Origin: Micromonospora sp. WMMD812
Lineage (GTDB): Bacteria; Actinomycetota; Actinomycetes; Mycobacteriales; Micromonosporaceae
Assembly: GCF_027497215.1 (NCBI RefSeq)
Contig: NZ_CP114904.1
Coordinates: 5,599,001 to 5,663,000 of the forward strand
Reading direction: 5' to 3'
Length of the DNA: 64,000 nt
Shown here piece after piece: positions 53,316 through 62,360 of the stretch. The first letter of the stretch is position 1, and each line of letters starts with the position of its first letter. The notes beneath the pieces were generated by a model that saw nothing but the letters and a program-made list of their open reading frames with translations, made no database searches and was not told the origin of the DNA. The position numbers were made by a program, and so were the translations under genes.

Positions 53316-54515
53316 ATGCGCGTCGGTCTCGTCTGCGCGCACGCCGGCCCGCCCAGGGCGACCGACGGTCCGGCCGTCGGCACCCACCAGCACATCGCGC
53401 GGGTCGCTGCCGAGCTGGCCGGACGAGGCCACGAGGTGCGGGTCTACGAACGCCAGGACTCTGCGGGCCTGCCCGCGACGCTGGACGTCGACGGCTACCG
53501 GGTGGAACGCGTGCCCGTCGGCCCGGCCGCGGCGCTGCCCACCGCCGAGCTGATCCCGTACGTGGCGGAGTTCGGCGGCTGGCTGACCGACCGCTGGGCC
53601 GGCGAGTGGCGGCCGGACGTGGTGCACGGGCACTACTGGGTCGGCGGGCTGGCCGCGGCGCACGCCGTGCGGGAGACCGACATCCCGGTCGTGCAGACCT
53701 TCCACTCGCTCGGCGTCGAGCAGCTGCGGCACCTCGGGCGGGAGTACGACGGCCCGGGGGAGCGGATCCCGCTGGAGCGGGCGCTGACCCGGGCGGTGGA
53801 CATCGCGGTGGCCCAGTGCAACGACGAGGTGGACGAACTGACCCGGATGGGGCTGCAACGCACCTCGGTGGCGATGGTGCCCGCGGGCGTGGACACCGGG
53901 CAGTTCCACCCCGACGGCGAGGCCGCGCCGCGCGACCAGCGGGCCCGGATCCTCTCCGTGGGCGGCCTCGCCGCCGGGCACGGCCAGGAGGACCTGATCC
54001 AGGCCATGCGGCTCGTCGGCGACGCCGAGCTGGTGATCGCCGGCGGCCCGCCCGCCGAGCAGCTGGCCGGCCATGCCGAGGCCCGCCGGCTGCGGGAGCT
54101 GGCCGAGCGGAACGGGGTGGCCGAGCAGGTGCGCCTGGTGGGCGCCGTGCCGCACGACCAGATGGCCACCTGGTACCGGTCGGCGGACGTGGTCGCCTGC
54201 ACCCCGCGCTACTCCTCGGCGGGGCGGGTGTCGTTGGAGGCGATGGCCTGCGGCGTGCCGGTGGTGGGCTACGCGATGGGCGGGATCGCCGACGCGGTGG
54301 TGGACGAGGTGACCGGTCGGCTGGTGCCGCCGGGAGACGTCCGCGTCCTCGGCGTGACGCTGCGCCGGCTGCTCGCCGACAACGCCGGGCGGTTCGCGTA
54401 CGGGCACGCGGCGGTCGACCGGGTGCGGTGCAGCTACACGTGGGAGCGGACCGCCGGGGCGCTGGAGCGCCTGTACGAGCGGGTGGTGGGCCGGCGCAAG
54501 CCGGTCGAGGCCTGA
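53316..54515 (+). CDS. GT4-family glycosyltransferase
   Basis: A 399-residue GT-B protein. It opens MRVGLVCAHAGPP, contains GTHQHIARVAAELAGRGHEV and HGHYWVGG, and the donor-binding part ends EAMACGVPVVGYAMGGIADAV. This resembles MshA-type and other GT4 retaining transferases using UDP- or GDP-sugars; acceptor unknown. ATG 53316 has GGAGG upstream at 53305-53309. It is monocistronic with a ~175-base upstream region. Confidence 0.92.
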   Translation: MRVGLVCAHAGPPRATDGPAVGTHQHIARVAAELAGRGHEVRVYERQDSAGLPATLDVDGYRVERVPVGPAAALPTAELIPYVAEFGGWLTDRWAGEWRPDVVHGHYWVGGLAAAHAVRETDIPVVQTFHSLGVEQLRHLGREYDGPGERIPLERALTRAVDIAVAQCNDEVDELTRMGLQRTSVAMVPAGVDTGQFHPDGEAAPRDQRARILSVGGLAAGHGQEDLIQAMRLVGDAELVIAGGPPAEQLAGHAEARRLRELAERNGVAEQVRLVGAVPHDQMATWYRSADVVACTPRYSSAGRVSLEAMACGVPVVGYAMGGIADAVVDEVTGRLVPPGDVRVLGVTLRRLLADNAGRFAYGHAAVDRVRCSYTWERTAGALERLYERVVGRRKPVEA

Positions 54516-54534
54516 CGCCCGTCCGGCGTCGCCG

Positions 54535-55422
54535 TCAACCCGGGTGGCCGACGCCCGCCATGGCCCGGTCGCGGCTGCGGGCGACCGCGTGATGGTGCTG
54601 CGGTTCGGCGTACCGGGTCAGGCCTATCACCGCCGCCAGCGTGACCAGGAAGCCCACCCCGGCCAGCCACTCCCGGCCCGGCCAGATCTTGTCGTTGAGC
54701 AGCAGCAGCCCGACGATCGCCGCGGGCAGGGCGCCGGCGGCGTCCATCGCCGCCACCGCCGCGGTGGTGGAGCCGCGCTGCATCGCCAGGCCGAGCAGGA
54801 GCTGCCCGACGAGCGAGTGCGCCACCAGCAGGTAGAGCAGCGGGTTGCGGGCGAACGCCTCCGCCGACGGCGCGGAGGCCAGCGGGCGGGCGGCCACCGC
54901 GGCGGCGGAGAACGCGAGCCCGGCCAGCGAGCCGAGCGCCACCGAGCCGGGTGCCCCGTGCAGCCGGACCGCGAACACCCCGAGCACCGCGATGACGGCG
55001 AGCACCAGCAGCAGCGCGATCAGGCCGGCCGGACCGAGCTGCCGGGACGGGGCCGGCCGGGCGGCCAGCACCAGCGCGCTGATGCCGGCGAACAGCAGCG
55101 CCAGCAGCACCACCTCGGCGACCGGTAATCGCCACTTCAGCACCAGCACGCCGAGGATGGCGGTGACCCCGAGCCCCGCCGCCACGCTCGACTGCACCAG
55201 GAAGAGGGGCAGGTCCCGGCGGGCCAGGAAGGCCAGCACGAAGCCGCCGACCTGACAGCCCAGCCCGACCAGGTAGGTCCGGTGGCCGGCCAGGCGCAGC
55301 AGCAGGCCCGGATCGAAGGTGTGGTGCACCGTGGTGCGCGCGGCGGCGACCGACTGGAGCAGGTTGGCGATGCCGTACGCGACGATCATCGACGCGAGGA
55401 AGCACCAGCCCGAGGAGACCAC
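54535..55422 (-). CDS. DMT/EamA-type membrane transporter
   Basis: A 295-residue protein with about ten hydrophobic helices (for example LIALLLVLAVIAVLGVFAVRL). It resembles the drug/metabolite transporter family (DUF/EamA-like), probably an exporter; substrate unknown. GTG 55422 is supported by TATCCT (55434-55429) 6 bases upstream, the best -10 match in the window, so the transcript is leaderless. It ends 19 bases from the convergent GT4 gene. Confidence 0.82.
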   Translation of the reverse strand: MVSSGWCFLASMIVAYGIANLLQSVAAARTTVHHTFDPGLLLRLAGHRTYLVGLGCQVGGFVLAFLARRDLPLFLVQSSVAAGLGVTAILGVLVLKWRLPVAEVVLLALLFAGISALVLAARPAPSRQLGPAGLIALLLVLAVIAVLGVFAVRLHGAPGSVALGSLAGLAFSAAAVAARPLASAPSAEAFARNPLLYLLVAHSLVGQLLLGLAMQRGSTTAAVAAMDAAGALPAAIVGLLLLNDKIWPGREWLAGVGFLVTLAAVIGLTRYAEPQHHHAVARSRDRAMAGVGHPG

Positions 55423-55448
55423 CTGGCGAGGATAGAGGTTGCCGGGGG

Positions 55449-56267
55449 TCAGCGCTCGGCTGGTCGACCCAGCCGGGCCAGGATGTCGGGATGCAGCGCG
55501 CCGTTGCTCGCGATCGCGCTGTGCTCGAGGTCGGGCCCGCTGGCCAGGGCGGGAGCGCCGGACAGGTCGGTGATGGCGCCGCCCGCCTCGGCGACGATCG
55601 GCACCAGCGCCGCGACGTCCCAGAGCGACAACTCCGGCTCCACCATCACGTCGAGTGCCCCCTCGGCCAGCAACATGTAACCGTAGAAGTCCCCGTACGC
55701 CCGACTGCGCCAGCACTCCCGCATCAGGCCGAGCATCGCGTCCAGGCGCCCGGCCGCCTCCCACCCGGTGAGCGAGGAGTAGCAGAAGCTGGCATCGGCG
55801 AGCCGGCCCACGTCGGAGACCCGGATCGGTACGCCGGTGGCCTGGTCCGGCCCGGCGTACGCCCCGGACCCCTCGGCGGCCCACCAGCGGCGGCCCAGCG
55901 CCGGGGCGGAGACCAGCCCGAGCACCGGCCGGTCCCCCTCCAGCAGGGCGATCAGGGTGGCCCAGACCGGCACCCCGCGGACGAAGTTCTTGGTGCCGTC
56001 GATCGGGTCGACCACCCAGCGCCGGCCGTCCGGCCCGGTCGCCGGCTGCGCGCCGTACTCCTCGCCGAGCAGCCCGTCCGCCGGGCGGTGCGCGGCCAGC
56101 AGCGCGCGGATCTCCCGCTCGACGGCGGTGTCCGCGTCGGAGACCGGCGTGAGGTCGGGCTTCGCCTCCACCCGTAGATCGAGGGCCCGGAACCGGGTGG
56201 TCGAGACCGCGTCGGCGGCGTCGGCGAGCAGGTGGGCGAGGTCGAGATCCGCGGCGTACCAGGTCAT
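55449..56267 (-). CDS. hisN: Histidinol-phosphatase / inositol monophosphatase family protein
   Basis: A 272-residue metal-dependent phosphatase. Motif 1 is GEEYG, motif 2 WVVDPIDGTKNFVRG, and the C-terminal metal motif SLWDVAALVPIVAEAGG. It matches actinobacterial HisN, which converts histidinol phosphate to histidinol, more than SuhB. TAGGTT (56279-56274) lies 6 bases before the ATG, so it appears leaderless. The same block (hisN, rsgA, aroA) occurs in other actinobacteria. Confidence 0.9.
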   Translation of the reverse strand: MTWYAADLDLAHLLADAADAVSTTRFRALDLRVEAKPDLTPVSDADTAVEREIRALLAAHRPADGLLGEEYGAQPATGPDGRRWVVDPIDGTKNFVRGVPVWATLIALLEGDRPVLGLVSAPALGRRWWAAEGSGAYAGPDQATGVPIRVSDVGRLADASFCYSSLTGWEAAGRLDAMLGLMRECWRSRAYGDFYGYMLLAEGALDVMVEPELSLWDVAALVPIVAEAGGAITDLSGAPALASGPDLEHSAIASNGALHPDILARLGRPAER

Positions 56268-56295
56268 GCTGGCAACCTAGCCGACGCCCGCCGGA

Positions 56296-57390
56296 TCACT
56301 CGTCGGGCCCGCGCCGGTCGCCCTCGCCGGGTCCGCGCTGGTCGGCGTCGCCGCCGCGCGGGTCGGTCTCGCCAGCCCGGGAGGCGAGCAGCCGGCGGTA
56401 CGAGGCGAGCCGTCGCGGGTCGGCCTTGCCGGCGGCCACCCAGGCGTCCAGCCCGCAGTCCGGCGCGTCGGCGGTGTGTGGGCAGTTGGCGGGGCAGTCC
56501 ACGGTCCCCTCGACCAGGTCGGGGAAGCCGTGCAGGAGGCTGTCCGCCGAGACGTGCGCCAGCCCGAAGCTGCGGACGCCGGGGGTGTCGATGATCCAGC
56601 CCGGATCGCTGTCGGCGCCCGGCGCCGGGGGCAACCGCAGCGCGACCGCGCTGGTCGACGTGTGCCGCCCGCGGCCGATAGCGCTGACCGTGCCGACCGC
56701 CCGGGCGGCCTCCGGGACCAGGCGGTTGACCAGCGTCGACTTGCCCACCCCGGAGTGCCCCACCAGCACCGAGATCCGCCCGGCGAGCAGCGCCCGCAGC
56801 GCGTCCAGGTCCGACTCCGGTCGGATCAGCACGTACGGCAGCTCCAGCTCGGTGTAGTAGTCGAGCACCGCCTCCGGCCCGGCCAGGTCGGCCTTGGTCA
56901 GGCAGAGCAGCGGCTCGATGTCCGCGTCGTACGCGGCCACCAGGCACCGGTCGATGAAGCCGGTACGCGGCGGCGGGTCGGCCAGCGCGCTGACGATCAC
57001 CAACTGGTCGGCGTTGGCCACCACCACCCGCTCCAGCCGGCCCTCGGCGGTCGTCGCGTCGTCCTCCGCGGTGCGGCGCAGCACGGAACTCCGCTCGGCG
57101 ATCCGGACGATCCGGGCCAGCGCCCCCGCCGCGCCCGAGGTGTCCCCGACCAGCCCTACCCGGTCGCCCACCACCACCGACTTGCGACCCAGCTCCCGGG
57201 CGCGCATCGCGGTCACCGTCGGGACGTCCGTGTCGCCGACCACGCAGGTGTAGCGCCCCCGGTCGACGGCGATCACGAACCCGTCCACCGCGTCGGCGTG
57301 CCGGGGGCGGGTCCGCGTACGCGGGCGCGACGACTTCCCGGGCCGCACCCGTACGTCGTCCTCGTCGTACTCCCGCCGTCTGGTCGCCAG
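56296..57390 (-). CDS. rsgA: Ribosome small subunit-dependent GTPase RsgA
   Basis: A circularly permuted GTPase that matures the 30S subunit. An N-terminal OB part (FVIAVDRGRYTCVVG) is followed by the G4 motif CLTKADL, G1 GHSGVGKSTLVNRL, G3 WIIDTPGVRSFG and a zinc site CPANCPHTADAPDC. The usual start ATRRREYDEDDVRVRPG is reached only by a CTG codon at 57390, which has GGAGG at the ideal distance (6 bases). The alternative, ATG 57438, overlaps aroA by 31 bases and lacks a ribosome site; it would add 16 residues. I prefer CTG. Confidence 0.9.
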   Translation of the reverse strand: MATRRREYDEDDVRVRPGKSSRPRTRTRPRHADAVDGFVIAVDRGRYTCVVGDTDVPTVTAMRARELGRKSVVVGDRVGLVGDTSGAAGALARIVRIAERSSVLRRTAEDDATTAEGRLERVVVANADQLVIVSALADPPPRTGFIDRCLVAAYDADIEPLLCLTKADLAGPEAVLDYYTELELPYVLIRPESDLDALRALLAGRISVLVGHSGVGKSTLVNRLVPEAARAVGTVSAIGRGRHTSTSAVALRLPPAPGADSDPGWIIDTPGVRSFGLAHVSADSLLHGFPDLVEGTVDCPANCPHTADAPDCGLDAWVAAGKADPRRLASYRRLLASRAGETDPRGGDADQRGPGEGDRRGPDE

Positions 57391-57407
57391 GACCGCCCTC
57401 CGTCGCC

Positions 57408-58709
57408 TCAGCTCTTGCCGGTCACCATCGCTGACCATAGTGCCGGGAACTCGGGCATGGTCTTGGAGGTACACCCGACGTCGTCGACCTCGATGCCCGG
57501 CACGGCCAGCCCGGCCACCGCCGCGGCGTGCGCCATCCGGTGGTCGGCGTACGTCTGGAACGTCCCGCCGCGCAGCGGGCGCGGCCTGATCTCGAGCCCG
57601 TCGCGGGACTCGGTGAGGTCGGCGCCGAGCGCGGCGAACTCCCGAGCCAGCGCGGCGATGCGGTCGGTCTCGTGACCTCGGATGTGGGCCACGCCGGTGA
57701 ACCGGGACGGCGAGTCCGCCAGCATGGCCAGCGCGGTCAACGCCGGGGTCAGCTCGCTGACGTCGGAGAGGTCGGCCTCCAGGCCGTGCACGGTGCCGGT
57801 GCCCCGGACGGTCAGCCCCGCGGTGGAGAGCGTCACCTCGCCGCCCATCCGCTGCAGCAGCGTGCGGAGCCGCTCCACCGGCTGGGCGCTGCTGTGCGGC
57901 CAGCCCTGCAGGGTCACCTCGCCGCCGGTCACCAGCGCGGCGGCGAAGAACGGCACCGCGCCGGACAGGTCCGGCTCGATCTCCCAGCCGCGCCCGGTGA
58001 GCGGACCCGGCTCCACCGCCCAGACGTCGGGCACGGTGTCGTCGACCGCGGCGCCGGCGGCGCGCAGCATCTGCACGGTCATCCGCAGGTGGGGCGCGGA
58101 CGGGACCGGCGGGCCGACGTGCCGGACCACCACACCACGGTCGAAGCGCGGCGCGGCCAGCAGCAGGCCGGAGACCAGCTGGCTGGACGCCGAGGCGTCG
58201 ATCACCACCTCGCCGCCGGCGACCCGGCCGGCGCCGTGCACGGTCAGCGGCAGGCTGTCGGCGCCGGCGACGTCGATCCGCACACCGAGCGAGCGCAGCG
58301 CGCCGATCAGCGGGCCGAGCGGTCGCGTGCGCGCGTGCGGGTCGCCGTCGAAGGTGATCCGACCGTCGGCGAGGCCGGCCACCGGCGGCACGAAGCGCAT
58401 CACCGTGCCGGCCAGGCCGACGTCGACGTGCGCCGGGCCGACCAGCCGGTGCGGCCGGACCAGCCAGCGGTCGTCGTCACTGATCGACATGTGCGCGCCC
58501 ATCGCCCTCAGCCCGGCGGCCATCAGCTCGGTGTCCCGCGCGCGCAGCGGCCCGGAGAGCGTCGACGGGCCGCTGGCGAGCGCGCTGAGCACCAGCGCGC
58601 GGGCGGTCATCGACTTGGACCCGGGCAGGCGCAGCGTGGCCGCGACCGGGTCGGAGGCGGTCGGTGCGGTCCACGGCTGCAGCGGCCGGGTCGCGGTCAG
58701 GTTCCCCAC
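57408..58709 (-). CDS. aroA: EPSP synthase (3-phosphoshikimate 1-carboxyvinyltransferase)
   Basis: A 433-residue enzyme of the shikimate pathway, joining shikimate-3-phosphate and PEP. LPGSKSMTARALVLSALA, GLAGTVMRFV, GDPHARTRPLGPL, DLSGAVPFFAAA and RGHETDRIAALAREF are the expected active-site blocks. GTG 58709 starts the family N-terminus; CAGAAT is 6 bases upstream, so the transcript may be leaderless. It is followed at once by rsgA on the same strand. Divergent from the SRAP gene. Confidence 0.96.
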   Translation of the reverse strand: MGNLTATRPLQPWTAPTASDPVAATLRLPGSKSMTARALVLSALASGPSTLSGPLRARDTELMAAGLRAMGAHMSISDDDRWLVRPHRLVGPAHVDVGLAGTVMRFVPPVAGLADGRITFDGDPHARTRPLGPLIGALRSLGVRIDVAGADSLPLTVHGAGRVAGGEVVIDASASSQLVSGLLLAAPRFDRGVVVRHVGPPVPSAPHLRMTVQMLRAAGAAVDDTVPDVWAVEPGPLTGRGWEIEPDLSGAVPFFAAALVTGGEVTLQGWPHSSAQPVERLRTLLQRMGGEVTLSTAGLTVRGTGTVHGLEADLSDVSELTPALTALAMLADSPSRFTGVAHIRGHETDRIAALAREFAALGADLTESRDGLEIRPRPLRGGTFQTYADHRMAHAAAVAGLAVPGIEVDDVGCTSKTMPEFPALWSAMVTGKS

Positions 58710-58799
58710 GGTTACATTCTGCCGTGTCGGGCGGGGGGTCGCGCCGGCCGCCGGGTCGACTCCCGGTTGGCGGGACAGCCGGGACGGCGTGCGGCGGGA

Positions 58800-58813
58800 T
58801 AGCGTGTGCCCCA
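58800..58813 (+). promoter_or_regulatory. Leaderless -10 of the SRAP gene
   Basis: TAGCGT (58800-58805) is 7 bases before the ATG at 58813. Confidence 0.6.
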
Positions 58814-59517
58814 TGTGCGGCAGGTACGCGACGACCCGGAGCGCCGGCGAGCTGAGCGCACTCTTCGAGGCGGACGACGAGACCGGTGACCGGCTCGGCC
58901 CCGACCACAACGTCGCGCCGACCGACCCGGTCCCGCTGGTGCGGATGACCGCCGAGGGGCACCGCGTCCTCGCCGCCGCGCGCTGGGGTTTCCTCCCGCA
59001 CTGGTCCCGCACCCCGGCCGGCGCCGCCCGCATGATCAACGCCCGCGCCGAGACGGTGGCCACCAGCCGGGCGTACGCGGGCGCCTTCGCCCGCCGCCGC
59101 TGCCTGGTCCCGGCGGACGGCTGGTACGAGTGGGTCCGCGCGCCGGACGGTCGGCAGGCCTACTACATGACACCGCTGGACGGGTCCGTGCTCGCCTTCG
59201 CCGGCATCTGGTCGGTCTGGGGCGAGGGTGACGACGCCCGGCTCACCTTCAGCGTGCTGACCACGGCTGCGGTCGGCGAACTCGCCGAGGTGCACGACCG
59301 GATGCCGCTGCTGCTCCCGCGCGACCGCTGGGCGCCGTGGCTGGCGCCGGCCGGTGACCCGGGCGCGCTGCTCGCCCCGCCATCGCCCGACTGGCTCGCC
59401 GGGCTGGAGGTCCGGCCGGTGGGCCCGGCGGTCGGCGACGTCCGCAATGACGGCCCGCACCTGACCGAGCGGGTGCCGGTCGCCCGCAGCGCGCCGGAGG
59501 AACTGACCCTATTCTGA
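58813..59517 (+). CDS. SRAP (YedK/HMCES-type) DNA-protein crosslink protein
   Basis: A 234-residue SOS-response-associated peptidase. The essential Cys2 follows the start (MCGRYATTR), ARWGFLPHW and NARAETVA hold the active-site Asn and Glu, and CLVPADGWYEW and HDRMPLLL (His) complete it. Family members form a stable crosslink with abasic sites in single-stranded DNA. The Met must be removed to free Cys2, so the ATG is well defined. Divergent from aroA. Confidence 0.95.
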   Translation: MCGRYATTRSAGELSALFEADDETGDRLGPDHNVAPTDPVPLVRMTAEGHRVLAAARWGFLPHWSRTPAGAARMINARAETVATSRAYAGAFARRRCLVPADGWYEWVRAPDGRQAYYMTPLDGSVLAFAGIWSVWGEGDDARLTFSVLTTAAVGELAEVHDRMPLLLPRDRWAPWLAPAGDPGALLAPPSPDWLAGLEVRPVGPAVGDVRNDGPHLTERVPVARSAPEELTLF

Positions 59518-59714
59518 TCATGATCGGCGCATTGTCGCGCACTGATTTGCCAGAGTTGCGGGGAAACGTCGCCTGACCGTTCAGCCATCTTCCCGGTAGC
59601 CCCTTGTGACCCCGTCCAGAAGTGCGATACAACACAGCGCCGGTGGTGAGTGTCGATTCGCAGGGGGCGGACGGCACCCATCGATCTTGCCGGTCCCACG
59701 GGGGAGGTGGGTGG

Positions 59715-60107
59715 ATGACCCGGGCGCGTATGCCCCGTCCGCATGAGGTGGCCGCCGCGCGCCGAGATCCGCGACTGCTCCGCGCGCTGCGCGAGCGTCG
59801 TGAGGACGAGGCGTGGCGAACCAGAGGAACCTGCCAGAGCGTCGATCCGGAGACCTTCTTTCCGGCGCCGAACGAGCCCGCCGACGCGGCGGTCGCGCTC
59901 TGTCGCAGCTGCGAGGTGCAGGGCTCCTGCCTGGCCTGGGCGCTGGAGGTCGGCGACTGTCACGGCGTATGGGGCGGCACCACGCCACGCGAGCGCCGAG
60001 CCATGCTGGTCGCCTGGCGCAGCGAGGTGCAGCCGGATCCGGACGCCGCCGACGAGGCCGGTCCGCCGGTCCGTGACCGCCTGCTCACCCTGGTGCCGCT
60101 GAGCTGA
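59715..60107 (+). CDS. WhiB-family regulator
   Basis: A 130-residue WhiB-like protein. Four Cys ligands are present (GTCQSVDPETFF, then LCRSCEVQGSC), followed by GVWGGTTPRERRAM. There is no AT-hook, so it is not a second WhiB7. It has a longer, Arg-rich N-terminus than WhiB1. ATG 59715 follows a good ribosome site (GGGGAGG). In mycobacteria whiB1 lies near sigH, but I cannot assign the subtype from sequence alone. Confidence 0.9.
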   Translation: MTRARMPRPHEVAAARRDPRLLRALRERREDEAWRTRGTCQSVDPETFFPAPNEPADAAVALCRSCEVQGSCLAWALEVGDCHGVWGGTTPRERRAMLVAWRSEVQPDPDAADEAGPPVRDRLLTLVPLS

Positions 60108-60140
60108 TCCCGAGCGTGCGCACCGGCCGGCCCACCCGCC

Positions 60141-60226
60141 GGCCGGTGCGTCGCCGTGCCACCGACCGGTCCGGCCGACGGCCGCCCGCTGGCCGGTGCG
60201 TCACCGTGCACCGACCGGTCCCGGCC
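60141..60226. repeat. Degenerate tandem duplication, ~36-bp unit, 50-bp period
   Basis: 60141-60176 and 60191-60226 are nearly identical apart from a G/A change, one missing C and one extra C. It lies between the WhiB gene and the alpha/beta hydrolase gene. Confidence 0.6.
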
Positions 60227-60258
60227 GGCGGTCGCCTGCCGGGGCGGAGAATGGGCCG

Positions 60259-60876
60259 GTGAGCAGCAGCGACGACATCGAGACCCCGCGCGGGCCGGCC
60301 CGGATCGACACCGACCTGCCGGGCGGACCGGCGACCGCCCTGCTGGTGCTGGGGCACGGTGCGGGCGGCGGGGTCGACGCGCCGGACCTGCTCGCCGTCC
60401 GGGACGTGGCGGTGGCGGCCGGCGTCGCGGTGGTTCGGGTGACGCAGCCGTACCGGGTCGCCGGCCGGCGCGCGCCCGCGCCCGCCGGGCACCTGGACGA
60501 GGCGTGGACGGCGGTGCTGGCCGCGCTGCGGGACCGGCACACCGACGTGCCGGTGTGGCTCGTCGGTGGGCGTTCCAGTGGCGCTCGGGTGGCCTGCCGG
60601 ACCGCGCGCGCGGTGGGCGCGGCCGGGATCGTCGCGCTTGCCTTCCCGCTGCACCCGCCGGGCCGTCCGGAGCGCTCCCGGGCGGCGGAGCTGCTGACCG
60701 GCCTGCCGACCCTGGTGGTCAACGGCGACCGGGACCCGTTCGGGGTGCCCGACCCGGGCCCGGGGGTGACCGTGGTCACCCGTCCGGGGGAGGGGCACGA
60801 CCTGCGGAAGGACCTGTCCGGCACCGCCGGGGTGGTGCGGGAGTGGCTTCGCGGGCGGGGCTGGACGGCCGGCTGA
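60259..60876 (+). CDS. KANL3/Tex30-type alpha/beta hydrolase
   Basis: A 205-residue serine-hydrolase-fold protein. GHGAGGG (oxyanion loop), the nucleophile elbow [10 protein letters not shown] (Ser), NGDRDPFG (Asp) and GEGHDLRKD (His) are in order. This is the small alpha/beta hydrolase group including KANL3/Tex30 and dienelactone-hydrolase relatives; the substrate is unknown. GTG 60259 lies 6 bases after GAGAAT, so it may be leaderless. Confidence 0.85.
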   Translation: MSSSDDIETPRGPARIDTDLPGGPATALLVLGHGAGGGVDAPDLLAVRDVAVAAGVAVVRVTQPYRVAGRRAPAPAGHLDEAWTAVLAALRDRHTDVPVWLVGGRSSGARVACRTARAVGAAGIVALAFPLHPPGRPERSRAAELLTGLPTLVVNGDRDPFGVPDPGPGVTVVTRPGEGHDLRKDLSGTAGVVREWLRGRGWTAG

Positions 60877-61065
60877 CCGCGCGGGCGCGCGTCCGTGGCG
60901 TCCGGATGGCCCGTTTCCGGGGGGCTCGTCTGGTCGTTGCATCGGTTGGTGCCGGCCGCCCGGTTCGGGCGGCGGAACCATCCTCCCAGGCCCTTCCTGG
61001 TCCCAGCATCGGTGCGCCGATGCCGGGGCCAGGAAAGGGGGCGGCTCAGGAAGCGGACGGCGGGC

Positions 61066-61093
61066 CGGAATGCTCCGCCCCACGCCGGGCGTT
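61066..61093 (+). promoter_or_regulatory. SigR-type autoregulatory promoter for the long sigma isoform
   Basis: CGGAAT (61066-61071), exactly 18 bases, then CGTT (61090-61093). This fits the SigR/SigH consensus GGAAT-N18-GTT. It would start transcription about 30 bases before the GTG at 61133. Confidence 0.7.
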
Positions 61094-61132
61094 ACTACCC
61101 CCGGACGACGTTTTCTGGCGGAGGGGGGACCG

Positions 61133-61951
61133 GTGCCGACCGAGACACGGAGCCGGGAGCGGGACGACCGGGACGCGCAGCAGCTGCGTCAGCTGCTCGC
61201 CGCGCCCGAGTGGCCCGCCACGGGAGAACCGGGCGGGGCGGCCGCGGTGAGCGCGAGCACACCGGCCGGAAGTGAATCTGTGGGCAGGTCCGTACGCGTA
61301 TCCTCGGCGGGGAAGCATCCGACGCGAGGGGATGTGCGGTTGACCACCGAGAAGACGGACGAGCGCAGGGCCCGCTTCGAGCGGGACGCGATGCCATTCG
61401 TCGATCAGCTCTACGCTGCTGGGCTGCGGATGACGCGCAACCCGGCGGATGCCGAGGACCTGGTCCAGGAGACCTACCTGAAGGCGTACGCCGCCTTCCA
61501 CCAGTTCGAGCAGGGCACCAACCTGAAGGCCTGGCTCTACCGGATCCTGACCAACACCTACATCAACTCGTACCGGCGGCGGCAGCGCCAGCCGGTGCAG
61601 GCGCCGACCGAGGAGATCACCGACTGGCAGCTCGCCGAGGCCGAGTCGCACACCTCCAGCGGGCTGCGCTCCGCCGAGACCGAGGCGCTGGACCGGCTGC
61701 CGGACAGCGACGTCAAGGAGGCCCTCCAGCAGCTGCCGGAGGAGTTCCGCCTGGCCGTCTACCTGACCGACGTCGAGGGGTTCTCCTACAAGGAGGTCGC
61801 CGACATCATGGGTACGCCGATCGGCACCGTGATGTCGCGTCTGCACCGCGGTCGGCGTAATCTGCGCAAGCTGCTGGAGCAGTACGCCAGGGAGCGGGGT
61901 TTCTCCGCCGCCGCCAAGGGCTCGACCGCTCCCGCCGGCCGGGAGGTGTGA
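61133..61951 (+). CDS. sigR: SigR/SigH ECF sigma factor, with long and short starts
   Basis: The core ([69 protein letters not shown]) is the SigR/SigH thiol-stress sigma factor, short form ~203 residues from TTG 61340. Upstream the frame stays open to GTG 61133, which has a strong ribosome site (GGAGGGGGG), giving a 272-residue form with a Ala/Pro/Arg-rich ~69-residue extension. The same long/short pattern in Streptomyces sigma-R is driven by a sigma-R promoter and makes an unstable isoform. A vegetative TATCCT at 61299-61304 could start the short form. An anti-sigma gene follows. Confidence 0.9.
   Translation: MPTETRSRERDDRDAQQLRQLLAAPEWPATGEPGGAAAVSASTPAGSESVGRSVRVSSAGKHPTRGDVRLTTEKTDERRARFERDAMPFVDQLYAAGLRMTRNPADAEDLVQETYLKAYAAFHQFEQGTNLKAWLYRILTNTYINSYRRRQRQPVQAPTEEITDWQLAEAESHTSSGLRSAETEALDRLPDSDVKEALQQLPEEFRLAVYLTDVEGFSYKEVADIMGTPIGTVMSRLHRGRRNLRKLLEQYARERGFSAAAKGSTAPAGREV
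61299..61339 (+). promoter_or_regulatory. Candidate vegetative promoter and ribosome site for short SigR
   Basis: TATCCT (61299-61304) is a strong -10; GAGGGG (61325-61330) is 9 bases before TTG 61340 (and 3 bases before GTG 61334, too close). It fits a constitutive start for the short isoform. Confidence 0.5.
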
Positions 61952-61952
61952 C

Positions 61953-62240
61953 GTGAGCTGTGGAGAGCCGCACGAGACGGACTGCCGTGAGGTGCTCGCG
62001 GAGGTCTACCTGTACCTGGACCTGGAGTGCGCCGACGAGCGACGCACGCTGATCCGCCACCATCTCGACGACTGCGGGCACTGCCTGCGCGAATACGGCA
62101 TCGAGCAGGAGGTCAGGGCGCTGGTGGCGCGGTGCTGCGGCAACGAGACCGCGCCCGACGAGCTGCGCGAGCGGCTGCGGATCCGGCTGACGGAGCTGGT
62201 GGTCTTCGAGAGCAGCGAGTCCCGCGAGCTGGCCGACTGA
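61953..62240 (+). CDS. rsrA: RsrA/RshA-type zinc anti-sigma factor
   Basis: A 95-residue ZAS-domain protein. The redox site HxxxCxxC appears as HHLDDCGHC, preceded by a Cys near the start (ETDCREVLAEVYLYLD) and followed by another Cys pair (ARCCGNE). Oxidation of these Cys in relatives releases the sigma factor SigR/SigH; reduced protein binds it. It starts GTG one base after the sigma stop. This pairing identifies the upstream gene as SigR/SigH. Confidence 0.93.
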   Translation: MSCGEPHETDCREVLAEVYLYLDLECADERRTLIRHHLDDCGHCLREYGIEQEVRALVARCCGNETAPDELRERLRIRLTELVVFESSESRELAD

Positions 62241-62265
62241 GCCGGTAGCGCACCAACCGAACAAC

Positions 62266-62307
62266 ACGCCGGTGGCCCGGGTCGACATCGACCCGGGCCA
62301 CCGGCGT
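62266..62307. terminator. Long inverted repeat between convergent transcripts
   Basis: 20-bp arms (62266-62285 and 62288-62307) nearly touching, between rsrA (+) and bL37 (-). Confidence 0.8.
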
Positions 62308-62360
62308 CCCGGCCGCCGGCCGGGTGACTGGTCGTCGACGGGCCGTGGCCCGTGGCGAGG

